Under the pieces are notes generated by a model. That model worked only from the letters and a program-made list of their open reading frames with translations. It did not search any database and was not told the origin of the DNA. The position numbers and the translations under genes were made by a program. DNA of 64,000 bases from DATKYQ01 sp035528415. Its GTDB lineage: Bacteria > Myxococcota > B64-G9. Where the stretch lies: contig DATKYQ010000097.1 of NCBI GenBank assembly GCA_035528415.1, positions 62,001-126,000 on the forward strand, read 5' to 3'. Each line of letters opens with the position of its first letter. Position 1 is the first letter of the stretch. Shown piece after piece: positions 16,066-24,992 of this stretch.

Positions 16066-18140
16066 CCCGGCTTGCCCGCACGGGCCTCTTCGATGAGCGC
16101 CCTAGCGATGTTCTCCGGGACTGTCTGGTAGCGCGCGAACTCCATACTAAACTCCGCCTTGCCCTCGGTGGCCGAGCGCAGCACGGTGGCGTAGCCGAAC
16201 ATCTCGGCCAGCGGCACTTCGGACTCGATGCGGCACTGGTGGGCCGCTTCCTGCTGGCCGGCGATTACCCCGCGGCGCTGATTGAGGGTGGCCAGTACCG
16301 GGCCTGCGAAGTCAGAGGGGCTTTCGACCACCACGCGCATTACGGGTTCGAGGATTCGCGGCTTGGCGTGTCCAATTTCCTCGCGCCAGGCGCCCTTGGC
16401 GGCCTCCAGGAAGGCGACCTCCTTGGAGTCCACCGGGTGCGAACGGCCGTCTTCGAGCGTAACCCGGACTTGCACCATGGGGGCCCCGATCAACGGTCCC
16501 TTATGCCGCATCAGCTGAAATCCCTTTTCGACCGCAGGAATGAACTGCTTGGGGATGGCGCCGCCCTTGACATTATTGACGAATTCGAATTCACCCTCGC
16601 TGAGCGGCTCGATGGTGCCCATCACCCGGCCGTACTGGCCGGCCCCGCCCGTTTGCTTCTTGTGCGTGTAATCGAAGCGAACCGTTTTGCCTATCGACTC
16701 GCGGTAGGCCACCTTGGGAGGCGAGACGTTGATCCGCGCCTGGTACTCGCGCCGCATACGTTCGAGATAGACATCCAGATGAAGTTCGCCCATGCCCGAG
16801 ATGATGGTTTCACCCGATTCTTCATCCGTGCGCACGCGGAAGGTGGGATCCTCTCTGGAGAACCTCCTGAGCGCCTTGGATAGCTTGTCCTCGTCGCTCG
16901 AGTCGACAGGCGCAACCGACAGCGAAATTACCGGTTCGGGCACGTGCATCGAGGTCATCGATAGTTCGAGTTTCCCGTCGGTGAAGGTGTCCCCCGAACG
17001 GCAGTCCACTCCGAACATGGCCACAATGTCGCCGGCTGCGCCTGCGCTGATCTCTTCCATCCGGTCGGCGTGCATGCGCACCAGGCGGCCGATACGCTGC
17101 CTCTTGCCGCTGCGCGAGTTGACGATCGTCGCCTCCCGTGAGAGCCGGCCCTGGTAGATGCGCAGGTAGGTGAGCTGCCCGTAGCGGGTGTCCTCGATCT
17201 TGAAGGCCAGCGCCACCGGCGGGTCGTCGGTACGGCCCGAAAGCTCGACGACCCGATCTTCGTGCTCGAGATCGACGGCCGTGTTAATCACGTCCTCGGG
17301 GGCGGGCAAGTAGCTTATGACAGCGTCCAGCAACGGCTGAACGCCCTTGTTCTTGTAGGCCGAGCCGAGCAACATCGGCAGAAGCTGGTGTTTCAGCGTT
17401 GCCTGCCGGATGGCGCGCCTGATTTCCGCAGGCTCCACCAGTCCCTCGATCACGGCCTCGGTCAGTTCATCCGAAAACATCGAGACGCTATCAAGCATTT
17501 CTTCGCGGGCGGAGGCTGCCTTTTGCTCGAGCGAGGGGGGAATGGGCTCGTAGCGCACCAGCTCCCCTGATTCGCCCTCGAAGAACACTGCCCGCATCTC
17601 GACAAGGTCGACCAGACCCTCGAAGCAGTCTTCCAGTCCGATGGGCAACTGCAGCAAAACGGGGTTGAGCCCCAGCTTGTCGCGGATCTGGTCGCGCACC
17701 CGGGTGGGATCGGCCCCGACCCGGTCGCACTTGTTGATGAAGGCCAGGCGGGGTACGCGGTAGCGGCGCATCTGGCGGTCGACGGTCAATGACTGGCTCT
17801 GGACTCCAGCCACGGCGCACAAAACCAGCACGGCCCCGTCCAGCACGCGCAGGGCGCGCTCGACCTCGATGGTGAAGTCGACGTGCCCGGGTGTGTCGAT
17901 GATGTTGATCTGGTGATCGGCCCAGCTGCAGTAGGTGGCCGCCGAGGCGATAGTGATGCCGCGCTCGCGCTCGAGTTCCATCGAATCCATGGTGGCCCCG
18001 ATCTTGTCGGCGCCGTGCACCTCGTGCATCTTGCGGATGCGCTTGGCGTAGAAAAGGATACGCTCGGTCAGCGTGGTCTTGCCGCTGTCGATATGAGCGG
18101 AGATGCCGATATTCCGAAGCTTGCTTGCGCCCGGCGCCAC
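16062..18140 (-). CDS. fusA: elongation factor G, EFG1 (spirochete/mitochondrial) type
   Basis: 692 residues; a GTPase that drives ribosomal translocation. G motifs: A-H-I-D-S-G-K-T-T (G1), R-G-I-T-I (G2), D-T-P-G-H (G3), N-K-C-D (G4). The start R-N-I-G-I-S-A-H-I-D-S-G-K-T-T with M-D-S-M-E-L-E-R-E-R-G resembles mitochondrial EFG1 and spirochete-type spdEFG1 rather than canonical A-H-I-D-A-G-K-T-T EF-G. The gene stands apart from any rpsL-rpsG-tuf cluster, so a second EF-G may exist elsewhere (inference). Confidence 0.92.
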   Translation of the reverse strand: MAPGASKLRNIGISAHIDSGKTTLTERILFYAKRIRKMHEVHGADKIGATMDSMELERERGITIASAATYCSWADHQINIIDTPGHVDFTIEVERALRVLDGAVLVLCAVAGVQSQSLTVDRQMRRYRVPRLAFINKCDRVGADPTRVRDQIRDKLGLNPVLLQLPIGLEDCFEGLVDLVEMRAVFFEGESGELVRYEPIPPSLEQKAASAREEMLDSVSMFSDELTEAVIEGLVEPAEIRRAIRQATLKHQLLPMLLGSAYKNKGVQPLLDAVISYLPAPEDVINTAVDLEHEDRVVELSGRTDDPPVALAFKIEDTRYGQLTYLRIYQGRLSREATIVNSRSGKRQRIGRLVRMHADRMEEISAGAAGDIVAMFGVDCRSGDTFTDGKLELSMTSMHVPEPVISLSVAPVDSSDEDKLSKALRRFSREDPTFRVRTDEESGETIISGMGELHLDVYLERMRREYQARINVSPPKVAYRESIGKTVRFDYTHKKQTGGAGQYGRVMGTIEPLSEGEFEFVNNVKGGAIPKQFIPAVEKGFQLMRHKGPLIGAPMVQVRVTLEDGRSHPVDSKEVAFLEAAKGAWREEIGHAKPRILEPVMRVVVESPSDFAGPVLATLNQRRGVIAGQQEAAHQCRIESEVPLAEMFGYATVLRSATEGKAEFSMEFARYQTVPENIARALIEEARAGKPG

Positions 18141-18356
18141 CTGCCGCCTCCTTTCCGGGCCGTCATGGTCGCCGGGTAATACGCTATCGCCTGGTCGTAA
18201 TCAAGGAATAATTGGCGAGATAATTGGCGAGAGGCGACTGCCTGGCGGCATTCGGAAAAAAGTCTTTCGTGGCGGACAGGCAGTGCTATACTCGGCGCGT
18301 TGAATAGCGTGCCGGCGTGTGACCGATCGACACAATTATTCCGGGGGCCAAGAACC

Positions 18357-20120
18357 ATGCCTGTACTGCGAACATCGTCTCTCGTGTCTCTTGTCTTATC
18401 TCTCGTGCTGTTTACGCCCTACCGCGCGCGCGCGGGTGAGCGTCCCATTATGGCCGTGTTCGACATCGAGAACCGCGGCCCCGATTTGCCGCGGGCGGTG
18501 CTCGACAACATGTCGACCTACCTGACGACGCTCGTTGCCGAGTGCAGCTACCAGGTGCTTCCCCGGGACGAGATCAGGGAGCGAATACGAAATCAAAAGA
18601 TCGCAAGCTACAAGCAGTGCTACGACCAGAAGTGCCAGATCGAGCTGGGCCGGGAGCTGGCCGCCCAGAAAACGCTGGCCACGAAGATCCTGAAGATCGG
18701 CGACCGCTGCCAGATGACCTGCATGCTCTACGATCTGAAGAAGGCGGCCACCGAGAAGGCCGCCAGTGTCGCGGCGACTTGCGACGAAAAGGCGCTGCTT
18801 GCCGCTGTCAAGCAACTGGCGGACAAGATCTGCATTCCCATGGCCGAGATGAGCCGGGAAGACAACGGCGGGGTGGGCATCCTGTTGATCAAGACGGTCC
18901 CGCCGGGCGCACGAGTGAAGCTCGACGGCAAGGACGCGGGCGTCTCGCCCGTGACCCTCCGCAGCCTGGATTCGGGTCGGCACGTCGTCGAGGCGGAAAA
19001 GGGCGCACTGAAGGGCAAGCAGAGCGTTCAAGTGCGGGGCGGCGCCGTGGCCCGCTTGATCCTGCCGCTGGCGGCCGGAAAGCTAGTCACTGTGTCCCTC
19101 TTCAGCGATCCGCCCGAGGCGCTGGCGGTCTGGGACGGCAAGGATCTGGGCAGCACGCCCGTCGTGATAGATCGGGTGCGGCCCGGCAAGCACGAGCTGA
19201 AACTCTCGCTGGCGGGTTGCCTGCCCCTGGAAAAAGAAGTTCAGGTAAGCGAGGACCGCGAAGTCAACTTGCGTCTCTTCTCGGCCGGGCGGAAGGTTCG
19301 CCTGGTCACCAGTCCCCCGGGCGGCGAGATCTTCATCGGCCAAAAATCGCTGGGCCGCGCCCCGCTGGAAGTTGTCTTGCCCGCCGGTGGGAAGCAGGTG
19401 GTGAAGGCCGGAAAAGAGAACTACTTGGAGAACGAGTTCGAGATTCCCGTAGTGCCGGCCTTCCCGGGCGCGCCGCCGCAAATAGCGGAGCTTGAGCTCA
19501 TACCGAAGCCGGTATCCGTACGGGTTGCGATTACCCAGCCGGGGGCGAGGGTGACGCTGGGTTCGGGGGATCTGCGCGCGGAGCGAAGCGGGTCGGGTGA
19601 GATAGAAGTCACTCCCGGCAAGCGCAAGCTGGTGGTCGTCCTGGACGGCTACAAGACGATCGAAAAGGAGATGGACATACCGGTGGGCCAATCCAGCAGG
19701 ATAGACCTGCAACTGGAGCCGCTCCCCGCCTATACCGCATACAAAGAACGTCTCGTTTCCAAGCGCTGGCAGGCCTGGGGAACGCTGGCCCTGGGTGTCC
19801 TGGCCGCGGGTGGTTCCGCCGGCCTGCTGGTCTGGGCCGCGGATAGCCAGCACTCGGCCGACGACGCTTACGCCGACTACCGGCAGGCGCTGGACAAGGC
19901 GACGGGCCAGGCTGCCCTGGACGACGCGCGTTCCCTTGACAAGCAAGCCCAGTGGGGAAGGGTCGGCGGTTACGCAAGCATCGGCGTCGCGGCCCTGGCG
20001 TTGGGATGGAGTATTTACAGCTTTGTGACCATGCCCGAGCGCCGGCAGTCCTGGAGCCTGTCACCCGCGCCGACGGCCGCGGGCAGCGGCGGGCAATTCG
20101 TGTTGGGAGGGCGATTCTGA
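18357..20120 (+). CDS. exported PEGA-repeat protein
   Basis: 587 residues with a signal peptide (MPVLRTSSLVSLVLSLVLF..ARA). An N-terminal ~150-residue domain (A-V-F-D-I-E-N-R-G..L.T.V.E, Q-V-L-P-R-D-E-I) resembles the sensor-like domains of myxobacterial TolB/CsgG-type proteins. Four PEGA units start near residues 173, 243, 313 and 385 (P-P-G-A-R-V..D-G-K-D-A-G, and so on). Two hydrophobic segments lie near 472-492 and 540-556. I start at ATG 18357; the upstream frame adds residues before the signal peptide. It overlaps the next gene's ATG by 1 nt. PEGA domains are surface or peptidoglycan-associated folds of unclear role. Confidence 0.75.
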   Translation: MPVLRTSSLVSLVLSLVLFTPYRARAGERPIMAVFDIENRGPDLPRAVLDNMSTYLTTLVAECSYQVLPRDEIRERIRNQKIASYKQCYDQKCQIELGRELAAQKTLATKILKIGDRCQMTCMLYDLKKAATEKAASVAATCDEKALLAAVKQLADKICIPMAEMSREDNGGVGILLIKTVPPGARVKLDGKDAGVSPVTLRSLDSGRHVVEAEKGALKGKQSVQVRGGAVARLILPLAAGKLVTVSLFSDPPEALAVWDGKDLGSTPVVIDRVRPGKHELKLSLAGCLPLEKEVQVSEDREVNLRLFSAGRKVRLVTSPPGGEIFIGQKSLGRAPLEVVLPAGGKQVVKAGKENYLENEFEIPVVPAFPGAPPQIAELELIPKPVSVRVAITQPGARVTLGSGDLRAERSGSGEIEVTPGKRKLVVVLDGYKTIEKEMDIPVGQSSRIDLQLEPLPAYTAYKERLVSKRWQAWGTLALGVLAAGGSAGLLVWAADSQHSADDAYADYRQALDKATGQAALDDARSLDKQAQWGRVGGYASIGVAALALGWSIYSFVTMPERRQSWSLSPAPTAAGSGGQFVLGGRF

Positions 20121-23100
20121 TGAAAAGGGCAATCCTGGCGGGCGCGTGTCTGGCCTTGGTAGCGGCCGCTTGCGCGGTGGAGCGCGACGAGACCAACCCG
20201 GTGGTGAGCGCGGCAAACGGGACGCTGGACGCTCATCTAAGGGCCGATGTCGTCTACGGCGTGGGAATCGAGCTGGCCTGGGATAAACCGGTAATAGAAG
20301 ATCTGCAGAGTTTCCGCATCTACAAGGGAGCGCCGGATTCGAACTGCAAGGACATGCTGCTGCTTACGACCCTGGATATTACCGAAACGTCGTATCGAGA
20401 CGAGCAGGTGGTGCCGGAGACCGAGTATGCCTATTGCCTGACTGCATCCAGGGGAGAGGAAGAAACGGCGCGCGACGGCGCACCCACCGCAAAGCAGACG
20501 CCCCGTGCGCCGAGCTTCGTGGTAAACGGCGGAAACTACCTGGCCGCGCAGGAGACGGTTTCCGTCGACGTCTCGTATCATCAGGATCTTTTTTCACCCG
20601 AGAAAATCCTGGTAGTAGTGGACAACGGCAACCCCGCCGAGATCCCCTTCGCCGCTCACACGAGCGTGGACATCTCGGGGGCCAACGGCGCCCGCGAGAT
20701 AGCGCTCTCATTAAAGGATGGATCCGGCCTGGCGACCAAACCGCAAGCGTTCGATATCTACCTGTGTAAAGGCCCGCTCACGGACAACGACGGCGACGGA
20801 TATCCGGGCGGAGAGCCGCTAGGCGACTGTCCCGGCATGATTTTCGACTGTGACGACGGCGATGCCGGTATCAATCCCGGTGTTGCCGAGCTTTGTGACG
20901 GCGTGGATCGGGACTGCGACGGAGTGTATGACAACGGCTTCGATGGTGACGGGGACACCTACACGACCTGCGGGACGCTGACAACCGACGGGAGCGCCGT
21001 GGTGGCGGATTGCGATGACGGGGATCCGGGAATCAATCCTGGTGTCGCCGAGCGTTGTGACGGCGTGGATCAGGACTGCGACGGAGTATATGACAACGGC
21101 TTCGATGGTGACGGGGACAGCTACACGACCTGCGGGACGCTGACAACCGATGGGAGCGCCGCGGCTCAAGACTGCAACGACGAAAATCAGGGAATATACC
21201 CGGGTGCCCATGAAGATTGCGATGGAATAGACCAGAATTGCGACGGCGTGGCCGATATCGACATCGGTCCATGCGACGGAGGCACGCTTGACGAAGACGG
21301 CGACCTTTTCGGGTCGATCGCAAGTGGAGGCACTGATTGCGATGACAACGACAAGGAAATTCATCCTGGCGTAAGCGAAGATTGCGACGGCGTCGATCAG
21401 AACTGCGACGGCATAGTCGATACGGACATCGGCCCATGCGACGGAGGAACGATTGACGAAGACGGCGACCTTTTCGGGACGATCGCAAGTGGAGGCACAG
21501 ATTGCGATGACAACGACGAGGACATCCACCCGGGGATATCGGAAATCTGCGACGGCAAGGATCAGAATTGCGACGGAACCTTCGACGAAGATTTCGACGG
21601 TGATATGGACGGCTACACAACCTGTGGCACGCGAACGACGGATGGAAGCTCCACCACGGCAGACTGCAACGACGGAAATGCCGCGATAAATCCGGGTGTC
21701 GCAGAACTTTGTGACGGTGTGGATCAGGACTGCGACGGAGTGTATGACAACGGCTTCGACGGTGACGGGGACAGCTACACGACCTGCGGGACGCTGACGA
21801 CGGACGGGAGTGCTGTTACGACTGATTGCAATGACGGTGATGGAAGTATCCATCCAGGCGCCGCGGAGGTTTGCGATGGGGTGGATCAGGACTGTAACAG
21901 CATCCGCGATGATGGTTTGGACGATGACCAGGATGGCTACGGCAAGACCGGCACCGAGGGTTGTCCCAATCCCGGAGCGGATTGCAACGATGGCAACGCT
22001 GGTATCAATCCCAGCGCCACGGAGGTTTGCGACGGCGTTGACCAGGATTGCGACGGCGTGTACGACAACGGCTTCGACGGAGATGTGGACACCTACACGA
22101 CCTGCGGGACGCTGACGACGGATGGGAGCGCCGTGACGGCTGATTGCAATGACGGGGATCCGGGAATCAATCCGGGAGTTGCAGAATTATGTGACGGGAT
22201 GGATCAGAATTGTGACGGGCAGAGTGATGAAGGTCTGGGGATATGTGACAGCGGAACGGTGGACAATGACGGTGATCACTTCGGTTCAATTGCCACCGGC
22301 GGCACCGATTGCAACGACAACAATCCCGACATGCATCCGGGTGTCACCGAGCTTTGTGATGATGCGGTGGACCAGAACTGCGATGGCTCGTTGATTTGCG
22401 ATGGCGGTTCAGTGGACTCTGACGGAGATACCTATGGTTCGGTCCCCAGTGGCGGGACAGATTGTAATGACGGCGATGCCAGTGTAAAGCCAAGCGCCAT
22501 GGAAGTCTGCAACGGGATTGATGATGACTGCAATCCTGCAACAGTCGACGGATTATCAGATGGCGACGGAGACGGCTGGGGAGATGCCTGCGACAACTGC
22601 CCGGGCGTCTCAAACTCTAACCAGGCCGACGACGATTTGGATGGGACGGGTGCGCTTTGCGACTGCGACGATGGCGATCCGGAGAACAGTCCATGGTTCA
22701 GCGAGGTTTGTGACGGGCAGGACAACGACTGCGGTGGCGACGTCGACGAAGGCTTCGACGGTGACGCTGACACCTACACGACCTGCGGTACGCTGACGAC
22801 AGACGGGAGCGCCGTGGTGGCGGATTGCGATGACGGCGACCCGAACATCAATGCCGCTGCGGGCGAGGTTTGCGATGGTATTGACAACAACTGCGATGGA
22901 GCATTGGACGAGGGTATGGACGACGACCAGGACGGCTACGGAAAGACCGGGACCGAGAATTGTCCAAACCCCGGTGTGGACTGCGACGATGGAAATTCCC
23001 TGGTGTATCCAGGCGCGGTCGAGGCCTGCGAAATCGGCCCGGCCGTCGATGACAATTGCGATGGAGATCTGATTTGCGACGGAGGCGGGGTTGACGCGGA

Positions 23101-23806
23101 CGGGGACGGTTATGGCTTGCTTGCAAGCGGGGGCACTGACAACTGCGATGACGATGTGTACAACTGGACGTCTAACGGGTGTGCAAACTGCGTGGATGGA
23201 GATGACGATGGATTTGGGGCGGATTGCGACTACGGGCTGGATTGCGACGACACGGATGTCGGCGTGAATGAACAAGACTACATACTCTGTCAATACGTAA
23301 GTTCTCCGGACTACTGGTACGATGTCTGCCTTGATGGCGTCTGCATATCCCCGGGCGCCTGTGGTGACGCAAGTTGCAACGTACGCTATGCGCACTTCGT
23401 GGTGCCGCCGGCTTCAGGCCATTCCGATTTCACCAGCACCGAGCCCGTGTCCGGCCAGCCGGTGGTCACTGACAATGTGACCGGCCTGGTGTGGCAGGGA
23501 AGTGACTCCGGAACACACACATGGCAAGACGCCATTGATTACTGCGACGGCCTTGACTGGGGCGGATATACCGATTGGTACCTGCCTGACGAGTATGAGC
23601 TGCAGTCCATAGTGGACTACGGAAGAACGAACCCGTCGATTGATCCGGTCGCTTTCCCCGGCACGCCTTCGAATTGGTTCTGGACGTCGTCGTCCTATGT
23701 GTTCGCCTCGTCCTACGCATGCTCCGTCTACTTCAGCTCCGGCAGCGTCGACGTCGACGTCAAGGACAACAACTACAATGTGCGTTGTGTGCGCAGAGGA
23801 CCGTGA
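20120..23806 (+). CDS. MopE-repeat lipoprotein with C-terminal DUF1566/Lcl domain
   Basis: 1228 residues. Lipoprotein signal (..LALVAAAC, Cys18). Residues ~45-130 look like a fibronectin III-type domain. Residues ~222-1055 hold MopE-type metal-binding repeats (D-C-D-D-G-D..I-N-P-G..E-x-C-D-G-V-D-x-D-C-D-G), rich in Asp for calcium. Residues ~1095-1228 are a DUF1566 (Lcl) domain: V-T-G-L-V-W-Q, T-D-W-Y-L-P-D, N-W-F-W-T-S-S-S. Its last ~49 codons form a variable region like that of a diversity-generating retroelement target. TGATG joins it to the PEGA gene, and GGGAGG precedes the ATG. Likely a surface stalk with a binding head. Confidence 0.85.
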   Translation: MKRAILAGACLALVAAACAVERDETNPVVSAANGTLDAHLRADVVYGVGIELAWDKPVIEDLQSFRIYKGAPDSNCKDMLLLTTLDITETSYRDEQVVPETEYAYCLTASRGEEETARDGAPTAKQTPRAPSFVVNGGNYLAAQETVSVDVSYHQDLFSPEKILVVVDNGNPAEIPFAAHTSVDISGANGAREIALSLKDGSGLATKPQAFDIYLCKGPLTDNDGDGYPGGEPLGDCPGMIFDCDDGDAGINPGVAELCDGVDRDCDGVYDNGFDGDGDTYTTCGTLTTDGSAVVADCDDGDPGINPGVAERCDGVDQDCDGVYDNGFDGDGDSYTTCGTLTTDGSAAAQDCNDENQGIYPGAHEDCDGIDQNCDGVADIDIGPCDGGTLDEDGDLFGSIASGGTDCDDNDKEIHPGVSEDCDGVDQNCDGIVDTDIGPCDGGTIDEDGDLFGTIASGGTDCDDNDEDIHPGISEICDGKDQNCDGTFDEDFDGDMDGYTTCGTRTTDGSSTTADCNDGNAAINPGVAELCDGVDQDCDGVYDNGFDGDGDSYTTCGTLTTDGSAVTTDCNDGDGSIHPGAAEVCDGVDQDCNSIRDDGLDDDQDGYGKTGTEGCPNPGADCNDGNAGINPSATEVCDGVDQDCDGVYDNGFDGDVDTYTTCGTLTTDGSAVTADCNDGDPGINPGVAELCDGMDQNCDGQSDEGLGICDSGTVDNDGDHFGSIATGGTDCNDNNPDMHPGVTELCDDAVDQNCDGSLICDGGSVDSDGDTYGSVPSGGTDCNDGDASVKPSAMEVCNGIDDDCNPATVDGLSDGDGDGWGDACDNCPGVSNSNQADDDLDGTGALCDCDDGDPENSPWFSEVCDGQDNDCGGDVDEGFDGDADTYTTCGTLTTDGSAVVADCDDGDPNINAAAGEVCDGIDNNCDGALDEGMDDDQDGYGKTGTENCPNPGVDCDDGNSLVYPGAVEACEIGPAVDDNCDGDLICDGGGVDADGDGYGLLASGGTDNCDDDVYNWTSNGCANCVDGDDDGFGADCDYGLDCDDTDVGVNEQDYILCQYVSSPDYWYDVCLDGVCISPGACGDASCNVRYAHFVVPPASGHSDFTSTEPVSGQPVVTDNVTGLVWQGSDSGTHTWQDAIDYCDGLDWGGYTDWYLPDEYELQSIVDYGRTNPSIDPVAFPGTPSNWFWTSSSYVFASSYACSVYFSSGSVDVDVKDNNYNVRCVRRGP
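20785..23280 (+). repeat. tandem MopE-type repeat array inside the lipoprotein gene
   Basis: About 15 imperfect units, mostly 150-180 nt. The recurring core encodes T-Y-T-T-C-G-T-L-T-T-D-G-S-A followed by D-C-D-D-G-D-P-G-I-N-P-G and C-D-G-V-D-Q-D-C-D-G. Some copies (20.93-21.10, 21.73-21.82, 22.03-22.15 kb) are almost identical in nucleotides, showing recent unit exchange. Confidence 0.85.
23660..23806 (+). repeat. variable region VR1 (DGR-target type)
   Basis: The last 49 codons of the MopE-Lcl lipoprotein, including the stop. The ends are identical in nucleotides to VR2 (GGCACGCCTTCGAATTGG at the start and AATGTGCGTTGTGTGCGC near the end), except one silent base. Internal codons differ mainly at positions 1 and 2 of NNC codons: TTC/GGC, GCC/GAC, TCC/TAC, AGC/AAC, TCC/CAC, AGC/CAC, GAC/CGC, GTC/AAC. 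That is what adenine mutagenesis of AAC-rich template gives. Confidence 0.7.
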
Positions 23807-23870
23807 CAGCGCAGCAGCGGCGGAACGAAGTGTAGCCGTGCCCATCGGTATCCTCGTTTCTTGAGGGCTC

Positions 23871-23905
23871 GGCTCTTTGGTGATTCGATCATTTGACGCT
23901 TTGAA
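23871..23905 (+). repeat. 35-nt direct repeat downstream of VR1
   Basis: It begins GGCTCTTTGGTGATTCGATC and is repeated at 24770-24804 with one mismatch. It lies 64 nt after the VR1 stop and just before the avd remnant. Confidence 0.85.
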
Positions 23906-23922
23906 ATTGTGGACGCAATCGC

Positions 23923-24244
23923 ATGGCGCGCTACGAGCACCTTGCCATATATAAGAAGAGCTTCGAGCTGGCCGTTTACCTCGAGAAACTGGTGGCCGGG
24001 TTTGACAGGCGCCACAAGTATGGCCTGGGCGCCCGCATGCAGGCAGGCGCCCAGGATGTCCTCGGGCGGCGACAGGGCGAGAGAACTTCTGGAGTTGCGC
24101 CTGGAGGTGGAAGTGCTCAAGAACCTTCTGCACCTGGCAAAGGAGGTGCATGCTTTCAAATCATATAACGCGTATCATCACTCGGCCGGCCTGGCAGTGA
24201 ACGTGGACGCCGGGCCGGCCGGGAGAAAAAGTTTTTCTTTATGA
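23923..24244 (+). pseudogene. frameshifted Avd-like four-helix protein (DGR accessory)
   Basis: Reading from ATG 23923 gives the start of an Avd/four-helix-bundle protein (M-A-R-Y-E-H-L-A-I-Y-K-K-S-F-E-L-A-V-Y), continuing through H-K-Y-G-L-G-A-R-M. Near 24060 the frame breaks. The C-terminal half (R-E-L-L-E-L-R-L-E-V-E-V-L-K-N-L, then A-K-E-V-H-A-F-K-S-Y) continues in the +1 frame to a stop at 24244. Intact Avd proteins have about 115-125 residues, and roughly a dozen between the halves are also missing. Avd binds the reverse transcriptase of diversity-generating retroelements. A sequencing error cannot be excluded, but the missing residues argue for a real lesion. Confidence 0.75.
24183..24221. 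repeat. GC-rich inverted repeat after the avd remnant
   Basis: Perfect 9-nt arms CGGCCGGCC (24183-24191) and GGCCGGCCG (24213-24221) around a 21-nt spacer, followed by GGAGAAAAAGTTTTTCTTT. It could act as a terminator or as a DGR-associated structure. Confidence 0.5.
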
Positions 24245-24268
24245 AGATATATTCAAGGAGGCTTCCCA

Positions 24269-24766
24269 ATGAGAAAAGGCATGCAGATCATCGTTGTGTT
24301 CTTGCTTTGCTTGGTGTTACCGGCGCCTGGCGGCGCCGGTGGCGGACACTTCATCCGCACCGAGCCCGTGGCCGGCCGGCCGGTTGTCACGGATGGCGTT
24401 ACCGGGCTGGTGTGGCAGGGCTGCCCCGCGGGCCTGAGTGGCGGCGACTGCACGACGGGCGCCGCCGAGACGTACACCTGGCAAAACGCCATTGATTACT
24501 GCGACGGCCTCAACTGGGGCGGGCACACCGACTGGTATCTGCCGGATGCGAAGGAGCTTCGAACCATCGTTGACAACCACAGAACGTACCCAGCCATTGA
24601 TACTTCGGTTTTTCCCGGCACGCCTTCGAATTGGTTCTGGACATCGTCGTCCTGTGCGGGCGACTCGTCCTACGCATGGTACGTCTACTTCAACCACGGC
24701 CACGTCCGCAACGACGTCAAGGAGTCCAACCCCCGCAATGTGCGTTGTGTGCGCAGAGGACCGTAA
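24269..24766 (+). CDS. small secreted DUF1566/Lcl-domain protein (second DGR-type target)
   Basis: 165 residues: a signal peptide (MRKGMQIIVVFLLCLVLPAPGGAGG), then one DUF1566 domain (V-T-G-L-V-W-Q-G, T-W-Q-N-A-I-D-Y-C-D-G-L, T-D-W-Y-L-P-D, N-W-F-W-T-S-S-S). The body is homologous to the C-terminal domain of the MopE lipoprotein, as if the binding head had been copied alone. The ribosome site AAGGAGG is 7 nt before ATG. The final 150 nt (VR2) are the variable region. The domain has a C-type-lectin-like fold in known targets, suited to diversified binding. Confidence 0.85.
   Translation: MRKGMQIIVVFLLCLVLPAPGGAGGGHFIRTEPVAGRPVVTDGVTGLVWQGCPAGLSGGDCTTGAAETYTWQNAIDYCDGLNWGGHTDWYLPDAKELRTIVDNHRTYPAIDTSVFPGTPSNWFWTSSSCAGDSSYAWYVYFNHGHVRNDVKESNPRNVRCVRRGP
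24617..24766 (+). repeat. variable region VR2 (DGR-target type)
   Basis: The last 50 codons of the small Lcl gene, including the stop. It is one codon longer than VR1, with identical flanks and substitutions concentrated at codon positions 1 and 2 of NNC codons. The conserved 3' end, ending in the codons for N-V-R-C-V-R-R-G-P, could be the site of mutagenic homing initiation. Confidence 0.7.
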
Positions 24767-24769
24767 TTT

Positions 24770-24804
24770 GGCTCTTTGGTGATTCGATCATTTGACACTT
24801 TGAA
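24770..24804 (+). repeat. 35-nt direct repeat downstream of VR2
   Basis: The copy of the 23871-23905 repeat, with one mismatch (A for G). It begins 3 nt after the VR2 gene stop. Confidence 0.85.
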
Positions 24805-24992
24805 TCTTTTCCGGCCGCCGGAATTGCCAAGAGACGGACGGGCGCCGGGTGGCCGCATGAATGTCGTGACCTTGATTCGGCCTTATTCCAACAGCTATTT
24901 CAGCGCCGGGCACAGATCGCGGTGATCCTGTTTATCTGCAAGTATTATGGCCATACGAGGCATAATTCAGCACTCTGGCTTTTATTCTGAGC

